DNA from: Molanna angustata
Lineage: Eukaryota > Arthropoda > Insecta > Trichoptera > Molannidae
DNA: 64,000 nucleotides
Reading direction: 5' to 3'
Assembly: GCA_963576475.1 (NCBI GenBank)
Contig: OY754977.1
Span: 31,307,672-31,371,671, forward strand
In this document: positions 1-11,529 of the stretch, in pieces
How positions within the stretch are numbered: the first letter of the stretch is position 1
Layout: each line of letters begins with the position of its first letter
Translations under genes and position numbers: made by a program
Notes under the pieces: model-generated
Told to the model about the DNA's origin: nothing
Database searches by the model: none
What the model saw: the letters and a program-made list of their open reading frames with translations, nothing else

Positions 1-295
<295 letters not shown>

Positions 296-323
296 ATATT
301 TCACCCGTGAAAACATCAAATAT

Positions 324-593
<270 letters not shown>

Positions 594-710
594 CGGTTGC
601 ATACTGGAAACTAACTTGGAGAAATACATTTTCACATTCGTTAATATGATTTTGAGCACTGTGCATCGAGCGAATCAAAATTTATAAGGGACACACACAG
701 ACACACTAAG

Positions 711-1393
711 GTCCGAATTTGCAGAGTCCTACCTAAATACTAAATTCTAAATACTAACCATGTCTTCATTGCACAGTCACTCACTTAAGTTAGGAGATCA
801 CGTGGCTTCCTAACTGGAGGATGCTACAAAGTTTTTGTATGAGAGTCGCATTACAGAAACATATCTAAATACTTAGCGCATGCGCATCGGCGTAAACTAA
901 CATTTGCGAATTGTCAAAAAGTAAGGTTGATAGCGAGGAACCTTACGAGTGGTTTAATACTAAAATACGAGATTTTTTCGGTGGATGATGATTTTATCGG
1001 CTTCGTTGAATACGTATTTGTTAATTTTGTCAAATCAAATACCAAACAGAGTATTCAGCGATCCATACGAGATGCCGAAAATTCGGTGGAATTTCAAAAA
1101 AATCGTGACATCGAGCTGTCAGTGTGAAGTTTGTAGTTGGTTACGTATGTTTGTGTTGTTATAGCAAAAAAATATTTTAAACGTTAAACGTCAGAAAAGA
1201 GAGATTTCTAAGCCCATAGAAAGCTATGTATCTCCTTTCTTCATATACAATAATGTGAAATTCTATGTCATCGCCTTTAATTTTGGCGTAGTATTTAGTT
1301 AGGGATGTCTCTGCAGCGCAATTGCTAACCTAGGAATACTAAATACTCCATTGAAGTTAGGAGTAAGTATTTAGGTACTGTGCATTTGGGTCT
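711..1393. mobile_element. TIR DNA element, about 680 bp (family also at 29.8 kb)
   Basis: The left end (711-740) and the reverse complement of the right end (1360-1393) share CTAAATACT-type sequence next to GCA-AGT-ACCTAAATAC motifs, so this is an imperfect terminal inverted repeat element. A shorter relative of bases 711-880 lies inverted at 29815-29990, which supports mobility. A 66-codon frame at 927-1127 has no recognisable domain. The superfamily is not determinable by eye. Confidence 0.6.
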
Positions 1394-2109
1394 GAATATT
1401 CTTCATCGATTTCTGAATTCATCCATATATATAAAAAAATCTTTACCATGTCGTCCGAATTCGATGTTTCATTTTTCATAATAAAGAAATTAGTTCTGTG
1501 GTGGTTTCACCTAAACAAAATCAAGAAATTTGATAATGGGAATCATAAAATTCAGAATTTCCAAAGGATTAGAGTATTATTGTACAGACGAATTGTATTG
1601 AAGATATTCTAACTACATACTAATAATAATAAACACTTCCTTGCATCCTGCGCAAGAGGCGAGTTTATATGGAAAATTATTCCAACTAACTGCAGTGTTT
1701 CCAGGCCAGAGAGGAAATATTAGCATGAGAAATTAGTTAAAATAAATTTATCGAATACAGGACGTCCGCTCAGAAACCAAATAGATTACCAACTGTGCCA
1801 CGGCGGACGGCATACATGCATGTCCCTCAAGGGGTAGGCAGTGAAAACAGAAAACTCCAAATTTTAATATCTTGACACACATTGATTTTGAAGTCGGTTT
1901 TTTTTATATGAAAGATGATTGGAGTTACGGTCTACGAAGAAGCATGATCTACGAATAATTAATTTATTAATAGTTGCATTCTACAAATAATTTCTACTAA
2001 TTGCAAACTATAAAAAAGCAACTGTTAAAACATTCTGAATAGTATGATGAAATAATTTATCGATAAAGTACTCAATAATAAGTATTAAAAAAATATGCGA
2101 TTCATTTAC
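1394..2109. other. Intronic or upstream AT-rich sequence without genes
   Basis: Apart from the RTE-type tail at 1800-1890 I see no exon with consensus splice sites and no recognisable protein. Receptor exons encoding M1-M3 were looked for here and not found. Confidence 0.6.
1800..1890 (-). mobile_element. RTE-type 3' tail fragment
   Basis: The minus strand reads TGTCAAGATA ... CTGCCTACCCCTTGAGGGAC, then ATG-rich sequence. This is the 3' end shared with the RTE-like elements at 25.7, 50.4 and 53.0 kb. No coding sequence is attached. Confidence 0.65.
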
Positions 2110-2113
2110 TTAA

Positions 2114-3478
2114 GGGGGCGACTGCTGCCAATGTACCTATTTTTTCAATTTGATATTGCATCATTATTACAAAACAAATCATTTTGAAAAAAATAACATA
2201 GTTTGTTTGGATATTTCTTTATTTCTTTATTTTACTTCTCGAGCAACTAACAGGTACTATGTCAAATATTGATTTAACACGCACCCATTAACAAGTTGCC
2301 ACATTCTGGAGACTTACTCACAGATTCAGACTGAAAACACAATTAAAAACTGTGTCTCCACCGGGAATCGAACCCGGGACCTTTGAATCAGCAGTCAGAT
2401 ACCTAACCAACTGAGCCATGAAGGCCGATATTAATAAAGAAAAATATAATTTAACTTTTAAATTATGTTCTGTATATATTCTTGTAGAAAAATATGTTGT
2501 AACATTGCATTAATGCATCCGGTTAAGTACCTAAATAATCCAAAAAACTTTTATTTCGCAATGGCACTGAATGTAAAATAAACGTTTTTTTAGGTTTATT
2601 TACAAGCATTAATGCAACGTCACGACATATTTTTCCAGATATTTTTTCTTCTTTAACTTAAAAAAAATTGAGATAATTAAAAATCTGTAAAAAAACATCT
2701 TTGACTCCCGACAGGGATAAAAATCCAATGTTTGCGCATATGCAATAATAAAAATATTCGATTACTTACACATTGGTACAAGTAGGTAAATAAGACAAAA
2801 ATGACCTTATAAGTCTGGCGCAATTCAGGGGTGACTTCTATGCGAAAAATGCATTTGTCACCTCAGGTAAAAGAATTGTTGCTCTCATTATTTACAAAAA
2901 AACAATTCTCTCAATAGATGGCGTTACAACAAAATAAATAAAAATAATAAGAATGTTGTTCATAATTTCACACATAGATGGCTGTAGTTAAAATTCCTTA
3001 TTTTCAAGCGAAAAGAATTTCAGTATTACAATATATAGAACTTTCAAAATTGAATTGATAGGGATCTCATTAAAAAGGCATAATTGGTGAACGTTGCGCA
3101 AGCGCATAAAGTGATCACGTAAGCCAGCCGATGACAGGTCGTAAGCCCTGTAGGTGCCTTGATTTCCCGGTTTTCCTACAGTAAATATTCCAACTTCGTC
3201 TCTATTGAGAATTAAAAATCTGTTAAAAAATATATATATATATATATATTGCTCTACGCCTTACAGTTTATTAAAAATATAAGATATACGTTGAAAATCG
3301 GGGTAGGTATACCATTATTTTTCTACAATAATTGATACAGAACATTATCAAAAAGTTAATGCATATTTTTCTTTATTAATACCCAAACTATCTAAAATAT
3401 TTTTTTCAAAACAATTTGATTAGAAATAATGATGGTATATCAAATTGAAAAATAGGTATGTTGGCAGCAGTCGCCCCC
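2114..3478. mobile_element. TTAA-flanked long-TIR DNA element, 1.37 kb
   Basis: The left end GGGGGCGACTGCTGCCAA (2114 on) is matched by its reverse complement at the right end (to 3478). Both ends are bounded by TTAA (2110-2113 and 3479-3482), a probable target-site duplication. The inverted similarity continues inward for over 100 bp (CAATTTGATAT, then AATAAAGAAAAATAT). TTAA duplication is the hallmark of piggyBac-type transposition, but no transposase is present, so this would be a non-autonomous member. Truncated relatives lie at 17.2, 21.9 and 51.3 kb, and its interior (2690-3190) matches 57.4-57.7 kb in inverted orientation. A SINE is inserted at 2216-2426. Confidence 0.8.
2216..2426 (-). 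mobile_element. tRNA-derived SINE (family B) with target-site duplication
   Basis: The 5' end on the minus strand is a tRNA-like head with box A TGGCTCAGTTGG and box B GGGTTCGATTCCC. The body ends in an AATAAAG-like tail. GATATT flanks it on both sides (2210-2215 and 2427-2432), and removing the insert restores the TIR-element sequence, so it jumped into that element. Relatives lie at 31.64, 54.07 and 54.42 kb. It is probably not a working tRNA gene: the cloverleaf is joined to a repeated SINE body. Confidence 0.85.
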
Positions 3479-3519
3479 TTAAAAAAATCCATGGAAAGAA
3501 TCGAAGTTACCTAACCTGT

Positions 3520-3756
3520 CCCGCTCGCGTTTATGTTTCCGTGTTGATTAGGAGGCAAGTACTGCCTCGAATTAGGCACTGGTTTGTAGCGCTAATGCAC
3601 TTAAAAACTCGTGTTGAATTCGAGGCATTTGTACTACAAATGCACACGGTTTAGCGACGCAAGCTGTTCCGGCTAATACGTGTTCAATTCGAGGCGATTA
3701 ATTATTGAATATGAAACATATATAGCCACGGAAACGTAAATACGCCGCTCGCTCTG
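3520..3756. mobile_element. MITE-like TIR element, 237 bp
   Basis: The left end (CGCTCGCGTTTATGTTTCCG, about 3522) and the right end (CGGAAACGTAAATACGCCGC, about 3729) are imperfect inverted repeats. The interior repeats GTGTT-AATTCGAGGC motifs. A diverged inverted copy lies at 43745-43985. It sits about 180 bp upstream of receptor exon A. Confidence 0.6.
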
Positions 3757-3939
3757 TCGCATTCATAATCACTGTCCATACTCATCTTATCAACATCCGT
3801 AGTTTAAACGATTAATTTTATGATGTTCAATTTGTTCAGATTTTCTTAATAGTTGGGTAAAAAAATGTAGGTAAGTTTTCGAAGTAATGACGGAGATAGC
3901 AATATTCCAATAATAATTAATTATGTTAACTCTGTTCAG

Positions 3940-4092
3940 ATCTCCATCAACACATAATATGCCCAACTGGGTGAAGAAACTGTTCCTCCATTTCATGCCC
4001 AAGATATTGATGATGAGACGGACCAAATATACTTTGCCCGATTATGATGACACCTTCGTCTCAAACGGATACACCAACGAGATAGATCTCAG
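3940..4092 (+). CDS. Nicotinic acetylcholine receptor subunit, exon A (post-M3, loop start)
   Basis: This internal exon has acceptor TTCAG at 3935-3939 and donor GTGAGA at 4093. The frame starts with the last base of an Arg codon, followed by 50 codons and two bases of the next. It reads SPSTHNMPNWVKKLFLHF and then MPKILMMRR, the conserved segment directly after M3 in insect receptor subunits. The protein is one of five subunits of an acetylcholine-gated cation channel in neuronal membranes. Family identity is clear. The exact subunit is not: the 3' end as a whole looks closest to the alpha8 / Drosophila beta2 group, by inference. The TSNGYTNEID-like loop continues into exon B after a 646-bp intron. 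The gene's 5' part is outside the window. Confidence 0.93.
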
Positions 4093-4738
4093 GTGAGAAC
4101 CACAATTTAAAAATAAATATATATGCGCGGGAAATTTGATTTTTACTGGCAACATTTCTAAAAATGAGATCAATAATTTTACTGTGAGAAACGAATAAAA
4201 AAAAATAAGATGTTTGAATCAGAGCGGTTACAAATTATTTTAATAAAAGATATATATCTATGTGAAACAGTATTAATGATTAGATACACTCTGTTATTTT
4301 TCAAACATATTTAAGGTACGACTTTAGGCCAGGAGATTGGTTCACAAAGTGAGGAGGAATACATCGCAAGCAATTTCAGTGTTTAAATATAAATCAGAAA
4401 TTAACAACACATTTAGGGTCGTAACAAGAGTTACTTGAGAAAAATGTAAGAAAAAGGTAAGGTCCCGTACTGCGAGAATACTGCTTACAAAACCTCAACT
4501 TATTCTTATATTTTTCTCAAATAACTCGTAATACGACCTTTATATTGTTTTTTTTTTGGATTTCAACCCCTTTGTTGAAAACATGTAATTTTTGATATTA
4601 GTGTTTCAATTTACATTCCGAAAATATTCAAATACGTTAGGTATATTGAAAAATGAATAAATCTGTACGGTATCTATATTGTTACAGTTAGCAAATGAAT
4701 TATGAATTTTCAAATCATTGTTTGTTGTTACAATTTAG
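4093..4738 (+). other. Intron A-B, 646 bp
   Basis: AT-rich with canonical GTGAGA and TTTAG ends. No recognised repeat or gene inside. Confidence 0.85.
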
Positions 4739-4872
4739 CCGTGAAAGCCTAAGTGATCCGTTCACTCCAGACTACAAGAGCGCCCAGGAAGGCTTTGATG
4801 CAGTTGATGGTGCTTTTGGGAGAGGACCCGAAGATGAAGCAAGACCTGTCCCTCACATGCCACATGCCTCAG
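4739..4872 (+). CDS. Nicotinic acetylcholine receptor subunit, exon B (M3-M4 loop)
   Basis: Acceptor TTTAG is at 4734-4738 and donor GTCAGT at 4873. One base completes the Ser codon begun in exon A, followed by 44 codons and one base carried to exon C. It reads RESLSDPFTPDYKSAQEGF and onwards, and is acidic and proline-rich with no transmembrane stretch, as expected for the variable cytoplasmic M3-M4 loop. In this family the loop holds trafficking and phosphorylation sites; Ser and Thr near acidic residues are present, but specific sites are inference. Loop exons are the least conserved, so identity rests on splice phase and on the neighbouring exons. It could be an alternatively used exon, but skipping its 134 bp would break the frame. 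Confidence 0.85.
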
Positions 4873-5362
4873 GTCAGTGATTTTTTTTGCCTGCGTAGTT
4901 TCATTTGTTCAGCATATATTTTTAACTTTTTTTTATTTATAAAAAAAATAGAATGATTAAATACTTTTTACTATTATAATATACATTCTCTTAACAAAGC
5001 ATAAATGATATCCAGTTAAGATAAAAAAAAAAAAAAAACTGCTTTCTGTTCTCTTCGACCAAATATTGAAAATATGATAATATTCAATAAATAATATCAT
5101 ATTGATAATATTTTCTGTCGAAAAATGCAACAAATTGGATCATTTTAAATAACTTAACTTTTTTTAATATTGGCAAAATTTCAAACGTAGCAGAAAAATA
5201 CAATATCATTGCAGGGAAATTGATGGATCCCTTATGTCCATCAAACTCCTTAATTTGCAATTCAGCGAAAAGAACTAGATAATTTTTAAATACAAAGGGA
5301 GTGCTTGGTCACTAGGAAATAATGAATGAAGAAAGCCTGAGAGACAATATACAAAGCCGAAA

Positions 5363-5592
5363 TGAATGGGATAATAGGTCGTAGTCGTCCAAAAATCAAT
5401 GGGACAATAGATCGTAGACGTCCAAAAATGAATGGGACAATAGATCGTGACGTCCAAAAATAAATGGGACAATAGATCGTGACGTCCAAAAATAAATGGG
5501 ACAATAGATCGTGACGTCCAAAAATAAATGGGACAATAGATCGTGACGTCAAAAAATAAATGGGACATTAGGTTGTAGACGTCCAAAAATAG
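5363..5592. repeat. 32-34 bp minisatellite, 7 copies
   Basis: The unit consists of GACGTCCAAAAATAAATGGG then ACAATAGATCGT. The central copies are nearly identical at 32 bp and the outer ones are diverged at 33-34 bp, so the middle expanded last. The repeated minus-strand peptide it encodes is an artefact. Confidence 0.93.
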
Positions 5593-5990
5593 GATGCCAT
5601 GACGATGAAAACATCCCGAAAGAAGAAAATGTAAGAACATAAGAACAAACGAATATGTATGAGCCGATGCATGAATGACGATAATGCCTACAGTTGAAAA
5701 CAAAAAAAAGGGGCGATTGGTTAACTGTCTTTTCATCTTTTCGGGGTCTTCCAGACATTATTTTTCCCTCTGGTTCTTCACGTAGGGCAAGGTGTGGTAA
5801 TGTTTGGGAGTCCATGGTCCCTCCAAATCCTTCATTGTCTACCCCATCTGACAACATCTTGAATATCACACATTTCTCTGGTCGCATTTTTCCTTAATCT
5901 TCCACAAAAAACAAATACTTCGTAATAATAATAAATATAACAAACAGTTACACTTATTATACTAACTTTATCTGTCGGTCCGTAGGTACT
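5593..5990. other. Unidentified sequence beside the minisatellite
   Basis: The minus strand is open at 5549-5887 (starts MRPEKCVIFKML, contains SGRPRKDEK). I do not recognise the family. It may be a transposon protein remnant, since GRPRK-type basic patches are common in LINE C-termini, but the flank is too short to place. Confidence 0.3.
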
Positions 5991-5997
5991 GAAATTT

Positions 5998-6090
5998 GGT
6001 AAATTTATTTATTTAGAAGACAACATATGTACAGCGTATAATAAATTATATAAAATAAAGATGATTTAAGTAAATATCAAAGCCAATTAT
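5998..6090. mobile_element. Outer repeat, left half (split by a LINE)
   Basis: Matches 59626-59705 closely (TTTATTTATTTA, AGACAACATA, GCGTATAATAAATTAT, AAAGCCAATTA). In the 59.6-kb copy the sequence runs straight on into CAGGTTGTCGCTGAAG. Here that continuation is displaced to 7503, past an inserted LINE. Confidence 0.75.
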
Positions 6091-7502
6091 TTATTTATTT
6101 ATTTATACATCTTCTGGTACATAATATAAACAAATATAATTGTACACTGGCGGGCTTATTGCCATTAGGCAATTCCTTCGAACCAACCAGATTACAAAGT
6201 ATGACAACATTGTGTATGTACAACAGCAAATAAAAAAGAGTAAAAGAAATCAAAGAAAATACGTATAACGCGACGTCCTACGTAGGCGATTCAAAGCGAA
6301 TGCGAAGCGACGCGGCGCGGCGCGAAAATAACAAACAGTCGGTAACTATGGAAGTGTCCTACGTTACCGACCACGAGTATTTTTCGATGTGGCGCGGCGC
6401 GATGCGAAGCGAACGCGATCAGTTAAGTAGTATACTTCTATATTATCTGTGATCAGTTGGTTTGATATTTTCGCGCGAATTGAAAGCGGTGCTATTGTTT
6501 TTTGACATGTCAGAAATAGAAATTTTAATTTCTGTCCATGAACGTCCCATATTATGGGACAAAAGAATTATTATTATCGAAGAACGAATTTTAGGATTTG
6601 GTAAAAATAAATGGGACTACAAGTAAACACATTTATTTATTATTGCTATTTTACAATAGGATGTTGTTCAACACACACAAGTTTTCTCTCGCTTCCACGA
6701 ATGTCAAATTTTGATATGTTTCCCGGAAATATGTAAATTCAGTCTCATTTATTAATTCAAGACCACGTACCTAATTCCTCATACGAATTGTGATATCCCC
6801 CATAAATATGCCTCTCTTAAGTACACAATATTAGTTTCACTTCTCTGCCGTACATACTTCTTGAGTATTTTATATACGTACATCCATGACAGTAGCTGGC
6901 GGCAGAGGGAACGATTCGCGCACACGTAGGACAGAGCTGCCGCGTCGCACCGCATCGCATTGAACTCGCTTGTATCCGCACCGCATCGCTTCGCAATCGC
7001 GTTCGCTTTGAATCGCCTACGTAGGACGTAGCGTTACACTTCAATACTATTAAAACAAAAAAAAATATAATTCAAAGCAAGAAAAAAAATATGGTAAGGA
7101 CAGGAGAAGAAATCGGGATCAGGTGTTCAAGGATATTCCTTCTTTAGTTTTTTCTTGAAAATACTAAATGAGTTAGACGACGCAATATCCGGACTAAGGC
7201 TATTCCATAATCTTGATGATTGTACTTCGAACGAAGAGCTGAGAAATTCTATATTATGGATAGGTAAGGATAGTGTTGTACGTTCAGCAGATCGGAGTGG
7301 AAGTCTTTTTTGAAAGTGAATTTGCTTTTGAGGTACTGTGGCAGGTTTGGGTTCGAGAGAATATTGTACAATAGTGACAAAATGTGTATATTGCGCCGCT
7401 GGCGTATCCTGGGCCAACAAAGAAGATTGCGGTAAGGTGATATGCGATCAAATTTTTTCAACCCAAAGATGAATCTGATACATATATGATGAATATGGTA
7501 CA
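6091..7502 (-). pseudogene. 5'-truncated CR1/Jockey-like LINE, frameshifted, split by a TIR element
   Basis: Minus-strand reading frames at 7461-7249 and 7420-7127 are two parts of one C-terminal region: HILSLLYNILSNPNLPQYL, then SSSFEVQSSRLWNSLSP and SFSIFKKKLKKEY. They are separated by a frameshift. This motif series is typical of the region after the reverse transcriptase in CR1/Jockey-group LINEs. The 3' UTR (7126 down to 6091) contains the TGCC/GGCA segment also seen at 30.1 kb and ends in a (TAAA)n-type tail at 6091-6110. The 6266-7036 element interrupts the UTR. It is broken and not expected to encode an active protein. Confidence 0.75.
6266..7036. mobile_element. TIR DNA element with GC-rich ends, 771 bp
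   Basis: The left end TAACGCGACGTCCTACGTAG and its continuation GCGATTCAAAGCGAA match the reverse complement of the right end (GAATCGCCTACGTAGGACGT then AGCGTTA), with similarity continuing for about 60 bp into CG-rich sequence. A second set of GCGCGGCGCGA motifs near 6390 suggests internal inverted repeats. It is much richer in CpG than its surroundings. No transposase is seen, so it is non-autonomous; the superfamily is undetermined. It is inserted in the LINE at 6091-7502. Confidence 0.8.
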
Positions 7503-7800
7503 GGTTGTCACTGGAGTTATTGTAGTAAAACTGAAAATTTTTGAGTTATTTTACTGAAAATGGGTAAATATTTGAAACAAGTTAATATAATACGCATATA
7601 TTGGATGATCGCATAGAAAAAGTTAAAAATAAATATTATATTTTCTGTATTGGCTATTAAAGGCCTCAAGTCAATGGCATTCACTATGTGATTTTTCTTT
7701 TTGCAAAATGATGCTGAGATCGCAAGTCTACAGGGCTCAATGAGATTGGTAGGTACTTTACCTACGTGACGTGCATCTTTATGGATGTTCACAATATCGT
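7503..7800. mobile_element. Outer repeat, right half
   Basis: ACAGGTTGTCACTGGAGTTA and TTGTAGTA at 7502-7532 resume the repeat interrupted at 6090, as judged by the intact copy at 59705. Beyond about 7540 the two copies no longer align by eye. A 91-codon minus-strand frame here is unassigned. Confidence 0.55.
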
Positions 7801-8400
7801 TTTGCGAAGGAACCCATTACAGTCGTCGTATGCGAAACGGATGGAGGTGGCAAAAGTGAATTACTAGTTTAACAGTTTTGGGAACTTATTATCTCTAGTC
7901 GAATCTGTCCAAAGAGGATTTATATTTTAAAAATTTCGTGTCATTTTGTGATTTTACATCAGTTGCTTACATGAACAATTCAAATATAAATACATACAAT
8001 TATGCTACATTGATAATTTAGAATATGTTGGCACTGACAAAATGCTCCGAGAGGATACTTAATTATAACACGAACAGAATCAGTTCTTTCAACATGACAA
8101 ACAATTTACCAGTACCAACATCCAGTGGATAACAACTATTCCACTAAGCAGTTCTTGTGTCAGAATAGCTTAAAATTAATTATAAATGACATAGTCCATA
8201 CTTAAGTTTAACATTGGCTTTCCCTGACAATTTGGATTAATTTTTGTTTACCCTGACAAACAAAAGAAAACAAAAAGCACACATTCTTTGTAAAAAAACC
8301 GAAATATAACAAATAAAATCGTTAAAATCGTTTAGCCGTAATTTAAAAATTTTAGTTTTACCGAAAAAATCACAGTGCAAAATCGATTATAATGAACACA

Positions 8401-8557
8401 TGTTGTGTAATCTATGGAAAATTATTATTGTTGGATTCGATGTGTTAAAATATTTAAATGTGGAACATTTATCATTGTTTTATTTCCATAATTTTTATAT
8501 TGTTTTTTGCTGCTATGGTTTTAAAATAATAAAAGATGAAGGTTACTTTTTCAACCT
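8401..8557 (+). mobile_element. LTR copy 1, 157 bp
   Basis: Nearly identical to 12097-12253 and of the same length. It starts TGTTGTGTAATCTATGGAAA and contains AATAAAAGATGAAGG near its 3' end, which could serve as a polyadenylation signal. No tRNA primer-binding site follows it, and the 3.5 kb to the second copy holds only the integrase end, so this is either a solo LTR or the 5' end of a gutted provirus. Confidence 0.75.
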
Positions 8558-9539
8558 TCATTTAACCCCACACCTGACACCATATGTCGAAAGAGATCTT
8601 AAGGGCGTAGATCAAGGATGTATACATTTTTCGATCTCAATGAAACTTTAGATTCATATAAATTATGTATTTTTAATTATTTTTAAAATTTTATTAAATA
8701 TTTAAAATCAATTTACAAACTGATATTACAATAACAAAATAAACGTTGTGGCAGGCATTTGGTTTGACCATGCTTTTTTCACAAATTAAAAAAAATAATT
8801 CGTCTGATTATATATGTGGAGAAGAACAATATCCTTAAAATGTAGTCTAAAAAATAATGCTATGTAATCATAATTTGATAAAATATAGCATTAAACATGG
8901 AGGAAATAGACAACACTGACATTATTAGAATTTTATTTAAAAAAAATAAAACTAACAACGACAGATCATTGAGATATACAAACAAAAATATTTAAAAATA
9001 TTTTTATTGCAAAAATATATTTGATCAATTTATTGCATTTTTTATAAAAATTAATCATTTATGCACTGATTTCAGCGCCATATTGGTGGTTCATTCAGAT
9101 ACTAAAAAAATATTAGATTCGAGCCTGCATTTTTTGTTACGCCATCTAGCGATAAGCGGTATATACGATTTGTCCGATACAATAGCTTACTTGACAACGC
9201 TGACATCATTTGACCGAGAACTCTATCTTCCTCTTACACACACTCTCTCTCTCTCTCTCCTCACAACATGTTGTACAAAAAAAATAAGTACGTGTTTTTC
9301 AGCGATGCATAATACACCAGACAAGGCACTTAATAAAAATATATTCTTTATTCATAGCGTTTTTTCCTTCGCATTTTTATGCGAAGGAAAAAAATAATTT
9401 AATAATTTAATTTTATTTTAATGGTAATATCTTTTTATTAAGTAAGCCCTTTTAATACTATTTTAAAATCACTCGCAGACGATTAGATAAGCCGGAACAT
9501 AATAAATATACATATATTTATTATGTTCAATACTCGTAC

Positions 9540-10480
9540 ATTTTCATCATTTATTACATTACTATAGATAGGATTTTTTTAATTTTACGAGTATTGTAGA
9601 ATAATGACGGAATTGGTGTTAGCCACATTAGATTATTGGTCAGGGAATATTGTATACAGTTTATTTCTGTTCTAGTTTATAACAAAATAAGTATACCTAC
9701 GCAAATTTTGTACCTAAACTAGTTGCATGTAACACATGAAATCCAACTGTCGATAGTGATAGTATGTACAGTTGAAAAATAAGTACCAATCTATAAACCC
9801 ATAAATACAAATTATTTAATATTTTAAGATATTTGGTTTTCTATACAACACATGTACCAAGGTATGTATGTCAATGTCAAGATAGGATAGTATGGAGGTT
9901 AGTCCTTTGATCCTACCCAGAATATGAAAACAGCATGATTGTATGTATGTTTGGAGATTAGTATCAAACAATTAAGTCTTCTTAGATATTGTGTGTAGAC
10001 GACTGCCATACAAATTGTATGAAACAATGTCGTCACTAAATTCAATTTTTATAAAAATTGTTAAAAAAAATTGAGATGTACTTCTACAATTTTATATATT
10101 TTATAGAAAATTTAATTATCTAGTTGGGGTGTGAGTAAATTCTGAGTAAATCCATGTATGGGAACATATATGCTGCGAGGCCTCTAGTTGGTGCTATTAG
10201 CATGCAAAAAGTCCACTATGCCATACAAAATGTACCTTCGTACACGCATCTTGGCTTTATAATGTCGATTCATTCAGAGAATTGAATTCTCATGAACGAA
10301 TCGACAGTTGGATAAGTAGGTAATGATGTACAATTTTGTCAACATTTTCATCATTTATTACATTACTAGGATTTTTTTAATTTTACGAGTACCTATTGTA
10401 GAATAATGACGGAATTGGTGTTAGCGACATTAGATTCTTGGTCAGGGAATATTGTATACAGTTTATTTCTGTTCTAGTTC
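9540..10480. repeat. About 140-bp direct repeats flanking a dispersed repeat
   Basis: Bases 9540-9675 and 10345-10480 are near-identical (ACGGAATTGGTGTTAGC, TTGGTCAGGGAATATTGTAT). Between them lies a repeat (about 9716-10320) also found at 15.96-16.98 kb inverted and at 38.97-39.27 kb. That inner repeat begins near CCAACTGTCGATAG and ends near ATCGACAGTTGGATAAG, so its ends are inverted. An RTE-like tail (TGTCAAGATAGGATAG) sits inside at about 9876. The 140-bp repeats may be a local duplication or LTR-like ends. Confidence 0.6.
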
Positions 10481-10579
10481 CCTAAAATATTCCCTAACAT
10501 AATTATTGTGCTATATGTAAACTACTGCGAAATTCGATGTACTTGGGCCAAGAAGATAAATTTCAACTGTACCGGACGG

Positions 10580-10664
10580 ATGACAGCCCTAGTCATGCCG
10601 AGATCCGAATCTATACTATAATAATCCATCGCGCTAGCCGCGCCGCTTAGCCATCAACTCGTCT
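10580..10664 (-). mobile_element. Possible decayed tRNA-derived SINE head
   Basis: The minus strand reads GTTGATGGCTAAGCGGCGCG (box A-like) and later AGATTCGGATCTC (box B-like). No second copy with the same body was found in the window. Confidence 0.35.
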
Positions 10665-11529
10665 AAACAAACTACCTATTAGAAAAATATATTATACTTA
10701 GGTATAAAAAAAAATATATAAGCAGACGTAGCGAGAGCTCGGTATCTTCTAAAATAAAATATTTTGTGTAGTTCAGCGAATTATGTATAATTTTCTGCCA
10801 TTTTATTTATGATATTTTTGTATTGCTTCTCTAATTGTCAGCCTCATTACACAGACTTTATGTCTATCTATTGTCTCAAAGATACAGTACAGACTAAAAA
10901 CTGTTATAATAATAATACACACTTACAAGAAACGAAGCATCACACATTGTACTTTGACCTTGAAAACATCGAAACATCGAATATAATAATATTTTTATTT
11001 ATTTAGCATTTTAATATTCGGATTGGTATTTATATTTAATTCTTATTTATAATATCAAATAATGTTAATTATATTTTATCAATCAGGAAGGTATGCGTAT
11101 TTGATTATGAATTTATTATTATAATATATAGGTACCTACATAATATTTTTGCAATTCGTTATTATACATTATCCAATAAAAAACTTTTCACGTTATCCGA
11201 CAGATAGCGCTAAAACTATTTTTTAGCATTCAACCGAGTATTTTTTAGTTTTGTATACATATAGTAAATATGAAACACATTATGTATAAAATACATAAAT
11301 AATAAATTAAATTAAATAGCTCTGATAACGCGTTCAAATATTGAAGCAATAAAAATATAATTTTATTCCAAAGTAACACCTGGTGGAAGAAACCAAAAGT
11401 TTTCTAAAAAAACTTCCTAAGGAAATTGGTAAATTTGGTTGATCTCTCGACTATTTTACGATTTTAACGCTACTCAATTATAGCGATGGTTGAAATACCC
11501 CGTTAAAACCAAAAGTTATCGAATTTGAA

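Noticed and set aside
927..1127. 66-codon frame as a transposase or host exon
   Set aside because: No recognisable motif, no splice signals of note, and it lies inside a TIR element.
2354..2426. A genuine tRNA gene with good A and B boxes
   Set aside because: Has SINE body, tail and a GATATT target duplication; related copies occur at 31.6 and 54 kb.
5275..5736. Minus-strand protein with repeated 'FGRHDLLSHL' blocks
   Set aside because: Product of the 32-bp minisatellite, with period shifts that change frame.
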